In this document: positions 32,342 through 40,363 of the stretch, piece by piece
How the letters are laid out: every line of letters starts with the position of its first letter
Numbering within the stretch: the stretch's first letter is position 1
NCBI GenBank assembly: GCA_000514715.1
Contig: AZWL01000041.1
Coordinates: 1 to 40,652, forward strand
DNA: 40,652 nt
DNA from: Streptomyces sp. CNH099
GTDB lineage: Bacteria > Actinomycetota > Actinomycetes > Streptomycetales > Streptomycetaceae
Reading direction: 5' to 3'
Program-made: the position numbers and the translations under genes
The notes under the pieces: generated by a model
What the model was told of the DNA's origin: nothing
What the model saw: only the letters and a program-made list of their open reading frames with translations
Databases searched by the model: none

Positions 32342-32720
32342 GGGACTGCCAGAGCTGGCGCCCCGCTGTGCGGGCATGCAAAATAGGCCTCGTTGTCTCG
32401 GGGGGCTCCCCGGACAACAACGAAGCCCCCTCGTGGTGCTTCGTTCGTGGGAGACGAACGAATGAACGAACCGTTCGCCGGAGGCAACCGGCGAACGGCC
32501 TTCGGAGGATGTGGCAGTCCTCCGGTGGCAGATGGGCGGCGAAGCCGGGTGCGTGGCAACACCCGGCAGATCGTCGCCTGGGGCGGCGGAGCGCCGCCCC
32601 CGCAGACCTATCTCATCCCCGACCCCCTCAGCGCAGAGGTGCGGGCAGGGTGCTGACAACAGCGACACCCCGCCGAAGTGGCCAGCGAACACGAGGCGCT
32701 GGCCCCACGGCGGGGTGTTG
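32342..32720 (+). ncRNA. Candidate structured RNA element, copy 2
   Basis: Homologous to 11822-12193 with the same helices in the same order: GTTGTC..CGGGG/CCCCG..GACAAC (32392-32418), CGAAGC/GCTTCG, CGTTCGT/ACGAACG (32442-32460), CGTTCGCCGG/CCGGCGAACG (32472-32497), GGAGGA/TCCTCC, GCCGGGTG/CACCCGGC (32544-32567), GGGGCGGCG/CGCCGCCCC (32580-32600), and the terminal hairpin ACACCCCGCCG/CGGCGGGGTGT enclosing GGCCAGCG/CGCTGGCC (32665-32719). Several helices differ in sequence from copy 1 while still pairing, which is evidence for conserved structure. It lies upstream of the large winged-helix gene, pointing away from it. A terminator follows at 32831 on the plus strand. Confidence 0.65.
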
Positions 32721-32830
32721 TGTGCGTCTGTCGGCGGGTGCGGGTACCCTGGTTCATGTCGATCACCTGTCGGTCTCTACAGGGTGGTTCGGCCGCCCGA
32801 CAGACCCGGGCCAACGGGTCCTTGGGCAAT

Positions 32831-32854
32831 GCGGCTCCCCTACGGGGGAGCCGC
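32831..32854 (+). terminator. Rho-independent terminator
   Basis: GCGGCTCCCC pairs with GGGGAGCCGC around TACG and is followed by TTAATT on the plus strand. It lies about 110 bases after the structured element, before the gene at 32995, and could end a plus-strand RNA from that element. Confidence 0.7.
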
Positions 32855-32994
32855 TTAATTGGATCATCGCTGGGGCCACCCTACCCCTTCGGTGAATCCA
32901 GTGGTGCAGGTGCGGCTTACGTGTCGTCAGGCGGCGATCGTGGCCCTCGCTTGTCTTGCCGAGACGGCCACCGGCCCAAGCGTGACGGGGCATC

Positions 32995-33642
32995 ATGGAG
33001 TCCATGTTCGGCACCACCACCACGCCTTCGAGCCCAGCGCTCACCCATGCGACTCCCGCTGAACAGCGCGGCTACATCGCTGCGATGCGCACGCTCTCGG
33101 CCGACCGTGAGCCCGGCGTGCCCGTACGGGTGTTCATCAGCGTTCCGCCATTGGTCGCCGAGCGTCCGACGTGGCCGAAGCGCCTCAAGGAGATCACCCG
33201 CTACTTGCCAGGCGCTGAGATCCTCACCTACCGGAACGCTCTCGACGGGACCAACGACTACTTCGCCGACTGGCGCGCGCTTGTCCCACAGCTCGACGGA
33301 CTCGTCGTCATCGGCATGAAGCCCCGGCCCCGCGGCTTCGTCCACCGCATCGCCCGCGTAGCACGCCGCGAAGTCCTCGACCTCATCGCCGCTGGCAAGC
33401 CCGTACTCCTCCACGACCTGACCCGCAAACTCGTGCCCCTGGTCGACTGCCGCCGCCAGGACATCGGGCCGCGGGAGGAACCGGCGCTGAAGATGACCAT
33501 CCCCAGCGGATGGAACCCCAAGGCGGACAACCCCACGCTGCGGGCCGCACGTGAAGCGCTGCGCCCTGCATCCTGTGTCGCGCGGGATGAGTCACGGCTC
33601 GCGCAGCCGAGCCAGCTGCAGCTTCCCGTCGGCCCGATGTAG
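32995..33642 (+). CDS. Hypothetical protein, 215 aa
   Basis: The frame has normal codon bias from about 33010 on. It contains PVRVFISVPPLVAERPTWPK then YLPGAEILTYRNALDGTNDY, LVPQLDGLVVIGMKPRPRGF and VARREVLDLIAAGKPVLLHD, an alternating strand-helix pattern that would suit a small Rossmann-like or deoxyribosyltransferase-like fold, but without a diagnostic motif. ATG 32995 or 33004 can start it; the ribosome site is weak (GACGGGG). The last 20 residues after about 33560 may be changed by the junction with the truncated transposon next to it. Confidence 0.6.
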   Translation: MESMFGTTTTPSSPALTHATPAEQRGYIAAMRTLSADREPGVPVRVFISVPPLVAERPTWPKRLKEITRYLPGAEILTYRNALDGTNDYFADWRALVPQLDGLVVIGMKPRPRGFVHRIARVARREVLDLIAAGKPVLLHDLTRKLVPLVDCRRQDIGPREEPALKMTIPSGWNPKADNPTLRAAREALRPASCVARDESRLAQPSQLQLPVGPM

Positions 33643-33649
33643 GCGACGG

Positions 33650-33809
33650 TCATACCGCCGCGGGAAGCCGGCGGCGAGGGCCGCGGGCGGGAGGTCTGGG
33701 CATCGTCGACCAGCCGCACCGACGTACCCTGCCAAGCGACCACCGTGTGCTCCCGCCCGTCGTAGCGGACCCGGTCACCCAGCGACAGCAGCCGTGGACG
33801 GGCCGGCAT
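33650..33809 (-). pseudogene. TnsB-like transposase, 5' fragment
   Basis: ATG 33809, inside the end of the TnsA-like gene, begins MPARPRLLSLGDRVRYDGRE then HTVVAWQGTSVRLVDDA, the N-terminal domain of TnsB/Mu-type transposases that I recognise from actinobacterial Tn7-like elements. Similarity ends after about 38-40 codons; beyond 33690 the sequence belongs to the neighbouring plus-strand gene. The catalytic DDE core is lost, so the transposon cannot move by itself. Confidence 0.6.
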
Positions 33810-34668
33810 CGTTCCCCACCTCCTTGACGGCCGGCGGCATCGGCCGCACCACCGTCGCCGGCGACAGACGTTCGAAGCCCGGATCCACGACCAGTTCCCG
33901 GCACCAGATCAGGTGGTAGAGGACCGGCAGCACGGCTATCGGGTCTCCGACCATCCGGGCCGCCGACAGGAGGCCCTGCGGCTCGGCGAACACCGCCCGC
34001 AGGGCTTCTGCCACCGGCTCGCGCCGCACCCGCGGATGGCGGTATCCCGACAGCCAGCGCAGATTCGCCGCCAACACTGGGTCGACGACCCCGACCCGCT
34101 CGTAACGCCAGCCGACCCGGGCGCAGGCCACGGCCGTGACCGAGAACTTCACCGCGTCCGCAGGCTCGATCCGATCGTCCGGGCGCACGTCGAGCACCAC
34201 GGCTGCGCCATCCCGATGGCGTACGAAGTAGTCCGGCGTGTGCATGACCCGGGGACCGCGACCGCCGCACCGCCACGACAGCCGAAACGGCTGCGAGGCC
34301 ATCGCCACCACCGCCGGCTCGCTATCCAGCCGCATCAGGTGCCCGAACTCCACCCACGAGTCGTAACCCACCAGATCGGCGCAGGTCGCCGCCCAGTACC
34401 AGCCGGGGAAGTCCCGCTGTCCGCGGTATGACGGAAACCCGCGCACCTGCACAGCAGCCTCGAAACGGGCTGGCCACACAACCTCAAGCTGTCCCCGACG
34501 CGCCTCGCCCCGGGTGTCGACGTACTCCAGCCAAAGGTCCTCCGTATCCACACCCACCAGCCACCCCCAACTCGGCGCTGACCTGGCGACGACCGTAGGC
34601 GTCACGGGCCGTCGGTGCCTCGATTTGACCGAGACACCGCACCAGATGCCCGAGATTGAACGGGACAC
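33775..34668 (-). CDS. tnsA: TnsA-like endonuclease of a Tn7-like element
   Basis: A protein of up to 297 residues matching TnsA-like heteromeric transposase endonucleases. FPSYRGQRDFPGWYWAAT precedes GYDSWVEFGHLMRLD with the catalytic-type Glu107; Asp146 lies in HTPDYFVR and Asp160 in VVLDVRPDDRI, the restriction-enzyme-like core that cuts the 5' ends of the transposon. The conserved C-terminal region ANLRWLSGYRHPRVRREPV is present. GTG 34668 begins the longest form; a later start near residue 38 is possible. It lies just inside the transposon end with four terminal repeats and overlaps the truncated tnsB-like gene. Only this gene of the element is complete. Confidence 0.75.
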   Translation of the reverse strand: MSRSISGIWCGVSVKSRHRRPVTPTVVARSAPSWGWLVGVDTEDLWLEYVDTRGEARRGQLEVVWPARFEAAVQVRGFPSYRGQRDFPGWYWAATCADLVGYDSWVEFGHLMRLDSEPAVVAMASQPFRLSWRCGGRGPRVMHTPDYFVRHRDGAAVVLDVRPDDRIEPADAVKFSVTAVACARVGWRYERVGVVDPVLAANLRWLSGYRHPRVRREPVAEALRAVFAEPQGLLSAARMVGDPIAVLPVLYHLIWCRELVVDPGFERLSPATVVRPMPPAVKEVGNDAGPSTAAVAG

Positions 34669-34726
34669 GCGGCCAGATGCCTCACTAAGAGCGGGACTGC
34701 TTCAACTTCGCCGAGACAGGACATGA

Positions 34727-34858
34727 CACTGAGCGCGATGGTTGTCGTCTGCCCACCGTCATGACCTTGGGTTTCGTGCCGTGCTGAGCACGGTATCTGT
34801 CGTCGAATGAGCACGGGGGTTGTCGCCTGCCTCGGATTGAGCACGATGGTTGTCGTCA
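34727..34858 (-). repeat. Tn7-like transposon end with four repeats (TnsB-type binding sites)
   Basis: Four related sequences occur: GAGCGCGATGGTTGTCGTC (34731-34749), GAGCACGGTATCTGTCGTC (34785-34803), GAGCACGGGGGTTGTCGCC (34810-34828) and GAGCACGATGGTTGTCGTC (34839-34857). Consensus GAGCACGRTGGTTGTCGTC. The outermost ends in TGTCGTCA, so read inwards the element would begin TGACGACAACC. Multiple terminal repeats next to tnsA are characteristic of Tn7-like ends, where TnsB binds. Confidence 0.7.
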
Positions 34859-35097
34859 GATGGCCTGCCGGAGGAGGCCGCGCCCCGACCGAGAGCGGCA
34901 CGTAGAGGCCACACTGGAGGGCTCCGACGTCGTCCAGGGCCGACGAGGCGTCTTCATCGGAAGGTGATCGCTTCCGTGCGCACCGCCTCTGACCTGGCAC
35001 GACACATGCGCTGCACAGTCGACAGCCATCATGCACAGCCACAGGACATCGGGGAAGCCTCGTGGTATCGGCTCCCTGCCGCCGGGACCGCGGCCCC

Positions 35098-35113
35098 GTT
35101 TCCCAGTTTGGGA
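35098..35113. promoter_or_regulatory. Palindrome upstream of the gene at 35140, possible operator
   Basis: TTCCCA-GTT-TGGGAA (about 35099-35113) is a perfect inverted repeat 27 bases before the GTG start; TTGGGA could also serve as a -35 with ATTCAT or TCATAT near 35131-35139 as -10, which would make the transcript nearly leaderless. Confidence 0.4.
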
Positions 35114-35139
35114 ATCGCCGCGGAGTGCACAATTCATAT

Positions 35140-35916
35140 GTGCCCCAGAAGCGTCCTCCCCGCCCCCGGATCCGGCTCGGAGCCGTCAAGGCCACCGACC
35201 TCGTCCTGCGCCTCCGCGACCTGCATGACCTGGGAAAAGACCCGGAACTGGAGCGGTTCCCGGAACCTGCGGAGCTGTATCTGGTGCTGCAGCACACCCA
35301 ACGGATGTCCTCCAAGCTGACCCAGCCCGAGCACTGCGCGGTCAACGTACGCGGCGAGGCCGCGCAGCTGCGCGCCACCTTGTGGGAGTACCTCCGCGAG
35401 CAATCCGACGCGGGGCAGCTCGCCGCGATCGAGGACGGCCGCTCCGCCGGCGTGGAGTGGGAAGGGTTCGTCCAGCCGCTGCGCGTCACGTCCAAGCACG
35501 GGGCCTACCAAAAGGCCCGCCGACTCAAGGCCGAACAGGTCCGCCTGCCCGGCGAGCGGCGCAACCCCGAGGTGGCCAGGGCCCACGAAGAAGAGCAAGC
35601 AGCCGCGGAGCGGGCCGAGTTCCAGCGCATCGTCACCCAGGAGCGGCGTTTCCCCGTGGCCGCGGGCATCGTCCACGCGCTCGTGGCTGCGCGCCCCGGA
35701 CTGCACCTCGATGACATGGCGACGTACTGGTTGGACGAACTCGCGGCCCACATCGATGACCGCAACTCCCCCACCGAACGGGCAAACTTCTCCGGCTGGC
35801 TGGAGAGCTTCGCCCGCTCCGTGAAACATGCTGAGCAGATCTCGGGAACAGCCATTGCTGTCACCGACGATGCCCGCCAGGCGATGAGCCGCGTCCGAGA
35901 CTTTGCGGGAATCTAA
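35140..35916 (+). CDS. Hypothetical charged helical protein, 258 aa
   Basis: GTG 35140 begins VPQKRPPRPRIRLGAVKATD. The protein is mostly alpha-helical and charged (RAHEEEQAAAERAEFQRIVT), with HLDDMATYWLDELAAHIDDR and NFSGWLESFARSVKHAEQIS later on. No domain is recognised. The ribosome site is weak (CGGAG 13 bases away); a palindrome lies upstream, which suggests regulation. It is followed by the CTAG-rich region of the partition locus but is not obviously part of it. Confidence 0.6.
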   Translation: MPQKRPPRPRIRLGAVKATDLVLRLRDLHDLGKDPELERFPEPAELYLVLQHTQRMSSKLTQPEHCAVNVRGEAAQLRATLWEYLREQSDAGQLAAIEDGRSAGVEWEGFVQPLRVTSKHGAYQKARRLKAEQVRLPGERRNPEVARAHEEEQAAAERAEFQRIVTQERRFPVAAGIVHALVAARPGLHLDDMATYWLDELAAHIDDRNSPTERANFSGWLESFARSVKHAEQISGTAIAVTDDARQAMSRVRDFAGI

Positions 35917-36215
35917 CCAGAAACACATCCTGCACGAGGTTTCCTGGGGCGCATCCGGTGTATTTGTCGGTCCCACATGAAGAGCTGCACCTCAGATACT
36001 GCATGCTTGGCTTGACGGCATCTGCAGAACTGCACCAGAGACACTTGCTCACTACTGGCAATCCGCGCTGTGGCGGTACATTTTTAGCAGGACTTACGCA
36101 GGCTCGGTAGATGCTATTCACTCCTGATGGCCTGCCATTAAGTAGATATTGACAGATTTTTATGTCATCACATCGGGAACGCTGATCCTTGAAAGCTGCA
36201 GGTCATGGATCTGAG

Positions 36216-36251
36216 CTAGTCCCCTACCTAGTCGACTATCTAGCCTGTCAC
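36216..36251. repeat. 12-base iterons, set 1
   Basis: CTAGTCCCCTAC, CTAGTCGACTAT and CTAGCCTGTCAC follow one another without gaps (CTAG at 36216, 36228 and 36240). Direct repeats of this size are typical binding sites of ribbon-helix-helix partition proteins. Confidence 0.65.
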
Positions 36252-36338
36252 CAGTCTCATTGCAGTTGATCAATTCGTCTGTATACAGTCTCCAACCTAG
36301 GTCTATAGGTAGGGTCGTATGAAGCTCGTTAACACATG

Positions 36339-36374
36339 CTAGAGATAGCCCTAGTATTATTTCTAGTGTTAGTC
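36339..36374. repeat. 12-base iterons, set 2
   Basis: CTAGAGATAGCC, CTAGTATTATTT and CTAGTGTTAGTC are contiguous (CTAG at 36339, 36351 and 36363). Further single CTAG sites at 36297, 36417, 36449 and 36471 are not in this 12-base register. Confidence 0.65.
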
Positions 36375-36561
36375 AGTTCTTAGGGCGCGAATCTACCCCT
36401 TGCCCATACCCGTTACCTAGTCAGCTGCTGCAGCCTGACACAGGACTACTAGAACAGTCTGAGTCCAGATCTAGGATCAAGACTTTTAGGTGAACCGACT
36501 GACGGTCAAACGATGAGCCCATTTCAGAGTCGATCGAACGGACAGGCTTAGGACCGGGATA

Positions 36562-36798
36562 GTGGACCAGCTGAGGGACAGGGGCACAAACTGGCGAGAG
36601 ACTCGGCGTAGAGCCGCACTTGCGAGTGCACTTGCAGCTGACCTCAGGGACTCATCCAAGGACCTACTAGCTAGCCTGCTCGAAAACCGACCTCGACACC
36701 GTTTCGCGAACCCGCTGGGAGCCTTGCTCCCAGTCGGGGGAGTGAACAGGGCGAGGCTCGTACCACGAACCTATGAGCAGAACCGGCGTGCAACTTGA
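36562..36798 (+). CDS. Possible small protein, 78 aa
   Basis: GTG 36562 opens MDQLRDRGTNWRETRRRAAL then ASALAADLRDSSKDLLASLL, ending RTYEQNRRAT. The sequence is basic and helical and could be a small DNA-binding protein, but codon bias is weak, rare codons such as CTA are used, and no good ribosome site is present. It lies between the iterons and parA. Confidence 0.25.
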   Translation: MDQLRDRGTNWRETRRRAALASALAADLRDSSKDLLASLLENRPRHRFANPLGALLPVGGVNRARLVPRTYEQNRRAT

Positions 36799-36934
36799 GA
36801 TCGGGGCCAGCTCTCGGGTAACCTATCGTCCCGCCGCAGGATCATCAGGCTGCTCCACGAGCGGTCCAGGCGGCCAGTCCAGTCCAGGGGCACGGCCACA
36901 GCCGGGCCCGTGCTAGTGGAGGGGAACTACACGG

Positions 36935-38014
36935 ATGGCGATCCAGGCACCTGAGCAACCGCCGTCGTTGAGCCTGAAGTCGTTCACGCCGAGGACGCCG
37001 CTGGCAGAACTCAACGCCTTTGTTGAGAGCATCCGGCCGCTGCTTTCCCGGGTGATCGTCCTGTTCAACGGGAAGGGCGGACAGGGCAAGACCAGTATCG
37101 CCTCCCACCTGGCGGGGCTCCTCGCCGAGCTGGAAACCGCCAAGGCCGAGGAAGGCAAGCCGGCCGGGCGCGTACTGCTAGGTGAGCTCGACCCCCAGGG
37201 CAACACCCTCGAAGACCTCGGCCTGCGCGCGCACCCCGACAACGACAACGGCGAGTCGTTGGCGATCGCGGTGCAGTACGGCCAGGCGCCCACAATCATC
37301 CGGGATGCCGGGGGGCGCCCGCGCCTGGACGTCATCCCCAGCGGGGAAGAGCTCTCTTCTCTCCCGGCGCTGATGGTCGCCATGCAGCAGAAGAGCGGCA
37401 AGGCCGCGTGGCTGGGCCTGGCGGTCATGCTCGCCCGGCTCGCCAACGAGTACGCCTGGATCATCCTGGACGTGCCGCCGTCCACGAAGGAGAACCAGCA
37501 GCTCGCCCTCACGGCCGCGCGCTGGGTCATCACGCCGGTCAACACCGGCGATGAAGCCTCCACCCGCGGCCTGAGCGGTGTCGCACACCGCTTTGTCGAC
37601 GTCGAGGACCTCAACCCGGACATCGAGCTGCTGGGTACGGCGATGTTCGACTTCGAGCACCGGTACTACACCGATCGCAAGACGAAGGAGAAGCGACCTG
37701 TTGGCCTCTGGGTGGAGGTCCGTGCCGAGCTTGAGGAGCTCCTGGCTACCGCGGGCAGTGACGCCCCCGTCTTCAAGTCCGTGATCCGCAGTGCGCCCAG
37801 GGTCGCCAAGGCGGCCCGCAAACGCGGCCAGCTCAGCTACGAGGTCGGCGAAGCCACCGACGGCATCACCCGACTGCAGAAACTCAAGGGCGAGAAGGGC
37901 GAGGTGCTGCCCACCGAGCGCGCCGAGGACGTCGGCCTGGACTACGAAGACCTGGCCGGTGAGATCGTCTCGCGGATCGTCGCGATCGAGGCGGAGGAGG
38001 ACGCCGCGGCATGA
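36935..38014 (+). CDS. parA: ParA-family partition ATPase
   Basis: A 359-residue protein with the deviant Walker A motif NGKGGQGKTS (about residues 45-54), a Walker A' region LLGELDPQGNTLEDLGL, and WIILDVPPSTKENQQLAL as Walker B; ITPVNTGDEASTRG follows. These ATPases position plasmids or other cargo on the nucleoid together with a ParB-type partner. The first 40 residues form an N-terminal extension that may bind DNA or autoregulate. ATG 36935 follows GGAGGGG at about ten bases. The stop overlaps the start of the partner gene (ATGA), a classical parAB arrangement, and CTAG iterons lie upstream. Confidence 0.9.
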   Translation: MAIQAPEQPPSLSLKSFTPRTPLAELNAFVESIRPLLSRVIVLFNGKGGQGKTSIASHLAGLLAELETAKAEEGKPAGRVLLGELDPQGNTLEDLGLRAHPDNDNGESLAIAVQYGQAPTIIRDAGGRPRLDVIPSGEELSSLPALMVAMQQKSGKAAWLGLAVMLARLANEYAWIILDVPPSTKENQQLALTAARWVITPVNTGDEASTRGLSGVAHRFVDVEDLNPDIELLGTAMFDFEHRYYTDRKTKEKRPVGLWVEVRAELEELLATAGSDAPVFKSVIRSAPRVAKAARKRGQLSYEVGEATDGITRLQKLKGEKGEVLPTERAEDVGLDYEDLAGEIVSRIVAIEAEEDAAA

Positions 38015-38961
38015 GTGAAGAACCCCGCCCCGCCGGTCCGGTGACGCCACCGGCGCCGGACGTGGCCGGTCTGGGACGCAAGCGGCGCCGCGGCAGCAAC
38101 TTGCTCAATGCGGAAACGTCCGCCGGGGCGGCGCCTGCGGCAAGCCCTCCGGCCGGGCCGGCGGCGGCGAAGGCAGACCCGGGCCTGTCCATCGTTCCGT
38201 CACCGGCGGCCGAGCGCGACCCAGCGCCCGCTGCGCCGCCGCCCGCCGGCACCGGCGCGGCAGTCGGCACGGGGGAAGAACCCTCCACGAGGACAGAGCC
38301 GGAGGCCACCCCTGCGGACGGCTCCGGCGTTGCTGCCGCCCCCGAGCCGAGCCGGGCCGCGGGTGAGGCCGAAGAAGCCGCCCCGCCGCCCGCCGCCGAG
38401 CCGGCCGCGCCCGAACCGGCGGCGGCACCGTCCGCCTACACGTCGCCTGAGCGCGCAAACGCGAACTGGGCGGCGCAGGACGCCGAGCCCCGTCAGGTGC
38501 CGCCCGCCGCCGCATCGGCACCGACCGAGGCCGCGCTTGAGGACGCCTACCCTCAGCCATCCGACACCGGGCCGACCGGAAAGCACACGTACCAGACCTA
38601 CGTGCCCAATTCGGTGGCTACCAAGGTCAAGGAGATGCAGGAGACCGGCAAGTCGGCGGAGACCATCGTGCTCACCGCCATCGCGCAGTGCGAGCAGGCC
38701 CTCCCGGAGCTCATCGCCGCTGCCCGCGGCCCCGTGCACACCGGAGGGCTCTTCCCCGGCCTGGCGGTCATAGAGCGCGGTCCCGGCCGGCCGAAGAAGC
38801 AGGAGCCGAACAGCTCCCGGGTGCAGTACCAGGTCTCCGCCAAGTGGATCCCCACCCTTGAGGGCCTGGCCAAACGCCACAAGCTCCCGCTGTCGGTACT
38901 GGCCCGCGTGGCTCTCGGACACTTCTTCAAGATCCCCGTGAGCCTCGACAGGGTCCGCTGA
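38011..38961 (+). CDS. parB: ParB-like centromere-binding partner protein
   Basis: A 316-residue protein whose first 190 residues are Pro/Ala/Glu-rich and disordered-looking. The C-terminal part is ordered: TYQTYVPNSVATKVKEMQ, KSAETIVLTAIAQCEQALPE, a Gly-Pro-Gly-Arg-Pro AT-hook-like motif (GPGRPKKQEP), then VQYQVSAKWIPTLEGLAKRH and LPLSVLARVALGHFFKIPV. The paired strand-helix segments resemble ribbon-helix-helix domains, which would fit binding to the 12-base iterons upstream. It has no ParB N-terminal nuclease-like or HTH motif. Translation is coupled to parA through ATGA. The assignment rests on position plus the RHH-like and AT-hook-like features. Confidence 0.65.
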   Translation: MSEEPRPAGPVTPPAPDVAGLGRKRRRGSNLLNAETSAGAAPAASPPAGPAAAKADPGLSIVPSPAAERDPAPAAPPPAGTGAAVGTGEEPSTRTEPEATPADGSGVAAAPEPSRAAGEAEEAAPPPAAEPAAPEPAAAPSAYTSPERANANWAAQDAEPRQVPPAAASAPTEAALEDAYPQPSDTGPTGKHTYQTYVPNSVATKVKEMQETGKSAETIVLTAIAQCEQALPELIAAARGPVHTGGLFPGLAVIERGPGRPKKQEPNSSRVQYQVSAKWIPTLEGLAKRHKLPLSVLARVALGHFFKIPVSLDRVR

Positions 38962-39079
38962 CCGACCCGTAACCGCGTACATGCCATCAAGGCGGGCCAA
39001 TGGGCTGCATCCTTGCGTCCATGGCCCGCTTCGCTGCTGTTCTCCTCCGCTCGGGTGTCGCCGCCGTAGCCGCATCGTT

Positions 39080-39346
39080 GCGGTAGTACGCCTGTGGGCT
39101 CACCGGCTTGCCCCCTGGCCGCCGTCGGCCGATCGGTCCAGGGCTCGCCCGCGGCGGTCACGTGCTCGCCGCTTCGGTCGATGGCCTCGACCCACGCAAG
39201 GACGAGGCCGGCGACGCGCACCAGTTCCGTACGCAGCCGCGCGGCGTCGTCCTCGGCGAGGGCTGCACGCACGTTCGCCTGGAGCACGTCGCGCCAGGCG
39301 ACGGCGCCGTCGGCGGCGGACTCGGCCAGCTCGCGGTACCGGGCGG
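39080..39346 (-). pseudogene. 3' part of a MazG-like/plasmid hypothetical interrupted by an IS
   Basis: The minus frame next to the IS reads YRELAESAADGAVAWRDVLQ then ARLRTELVRVAGLVLAWVEA IDR. I recognise this from Streptomyces MazG-like proteins (WRDVLxEEVxEAFAE...LRxELIQVAAVAVAWxEAIDRR). The conserved acidic residues of the metal site are partly lost (QANVRAALAEDD). The 5' part should lie beyond the IS at 40364, but the sequence there is a different transposase, so the gene was already truncated. Its stop codon is not clear; the frame stays open antisense to parB. Confidence 0.5.
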
Positions 39347-40302
39347 CTAGGCCGTTTCTGATGGTTCTTGGACGGTGTCGCGGAGCCAGATGACGATTGC
39401 TGTGACGGACAGCGTGCCGTTGAAGATGTAGTCGCGCTTGTCGTACCGGGTGGCTACCGCACGGAACTGCTTCCACTTGTTCACGCACCGCTCGGCCGCG
39501 CTGCGGCGCCGGTACTGAGCCTTGTCGAAGGCCGGGGGGCGCCCGCCGGCCTGGCCCCGCCGCCTGCGGTGAGCGCGCTGGTCATCGGGCTGGGCGAGGG
39601 TGGCCTTGATCCCGCGGCGGCGCAGGTAGGCGCGGTTGGCCGCAGAGGAGTATGCCTTGTCGCCGCGCAGCCGGTCCGGACGACTGCGGGGCCTGCCCGG
39701 CCCGCGGCGGCGCAGCCGCAGACCGGCCAGCACGGCCGCGAACATCGGGCTGTCGCCTCGCTGGCCGGGCGAGGTCTGCCAGGTCAGCGGGCGCGCCCGG
39801 TCGTCGGACAGCAGATGGACCTTGCAGGTCAGCCCACCCCGGGAGCGTCCCAGCGCCTCGCGCCCATCGGCCTCCTCACGCGCACCGCCCCCTTTACCGG
39901 GTAATCGGCCGGCGGACGCCGCCGGGCCCCGGCCGCATGCTGGTGCGCCCGGCAGGTCGTGGAGTCGACGTTCACCGCCCACTCCCGGCCCCCGGCCTCC
40001 TGCCCGGCCTGCCGCTCAAGCACGCCGTCCGGGTCGGACGCGTCCGCCTCGATCTGCAGCTCGGCCAGGACGGCCGCCCACGTACCGTCCGCAGACCAGC
40101 GACGATGCCGCTCGTAGACGGTCTGCCAGGGCCCGTAACGCTCCGGCAGGTCTGGCCACGGCACGCCGGTGCGGGCCCGGAACAACACCCCGTTGATCAC
40201 CGTGCGGTGATCGGACCACTGCCCGCCGGGCTTGCCATTGACAGGCAACAACGGCTCGATCTTCCGCCACTGCGCATCGGTGAGCTCATGTCGTCGCACC
40301 AT
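39347..40302 (-). CDS. IS5-family transposase, two frames joined by frameshifting
   Basis: The first frame, from ATG 40302 (MVRRHELTDAQWRKIEPLLP), contains the helix-turn-helix and the first catalytic Asp region (WAVNVDSTTCRAHQHAAGAR). The second frame (from about 39895) holds GGLTCKVHLLSDDRARPLTW, LRGDKAYSSAANRAYLRRRG with the second Asp, and AAERCVNKWKQFRAVATRYD with the Glu. They meet at a slippery-looking GGTAAAGGGGGCGG on the minus strand near 39886-39900, where a one-base shift joins them, as in many IS5 (IS427-group) elements. The final TAG stop is formed with the CTAG target duplication. Start alternatives lie in the inverted repeat (40353). Confidence 0.8.
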
Positions 40303-40363
40303 AGGGAACGCCTGCCCACCAACCATCGAGATCCACCGAACACCAAGAGCCATCAGAAACGGC
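39351..40363 (-). mobile_element. IS5-family element with CTAG target duplication
   Basis: Terminal inverted repeats of 21 bases (GCCGTTTCTGATGG at 39351 onwards, and its complement ending at 40363, with one mismatch at T/C) flank a 1013-base element. CTAG occurs directly outside both ends (39347-39350 and 40364-40367), as expected for a four-base target duplication. One transposase gene in two overlapping frames fills it. Both ends are intact, so the insertion is probably recent. Confidence 0.85.

Larger units (their letters stand above)
35917..36934. other. AT-richer, CTAG-rich region upstream of parA
   Basis: About 1 kb with composition and tetranucleotide use unlike the rest of the window. 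CTAG, normally rare in Streptomyces, occurs about 12 times between 36216 and 36674. Two sets of three occur at exactly 12-base spacing (separate entries). Short frames here have no convincing coding bias except possibly 36562-36798. Likely contains the partition centromere and the promoter of the par genes, perhaps also an origin. Confidence 0.6.

Noticed and set aside
32342..32720. A retron or group II intron RNA
   Set aside because: The fold is complex enough, but there is no reverse transcriptase in the window.
32724..32830. A tRNA gene or attachment site
   Set aside because: GGTTCATGTCGAT slightly resembles a T-arm, but no acceptor stem, anticodon arm or CCA-compatible end can be drawn.
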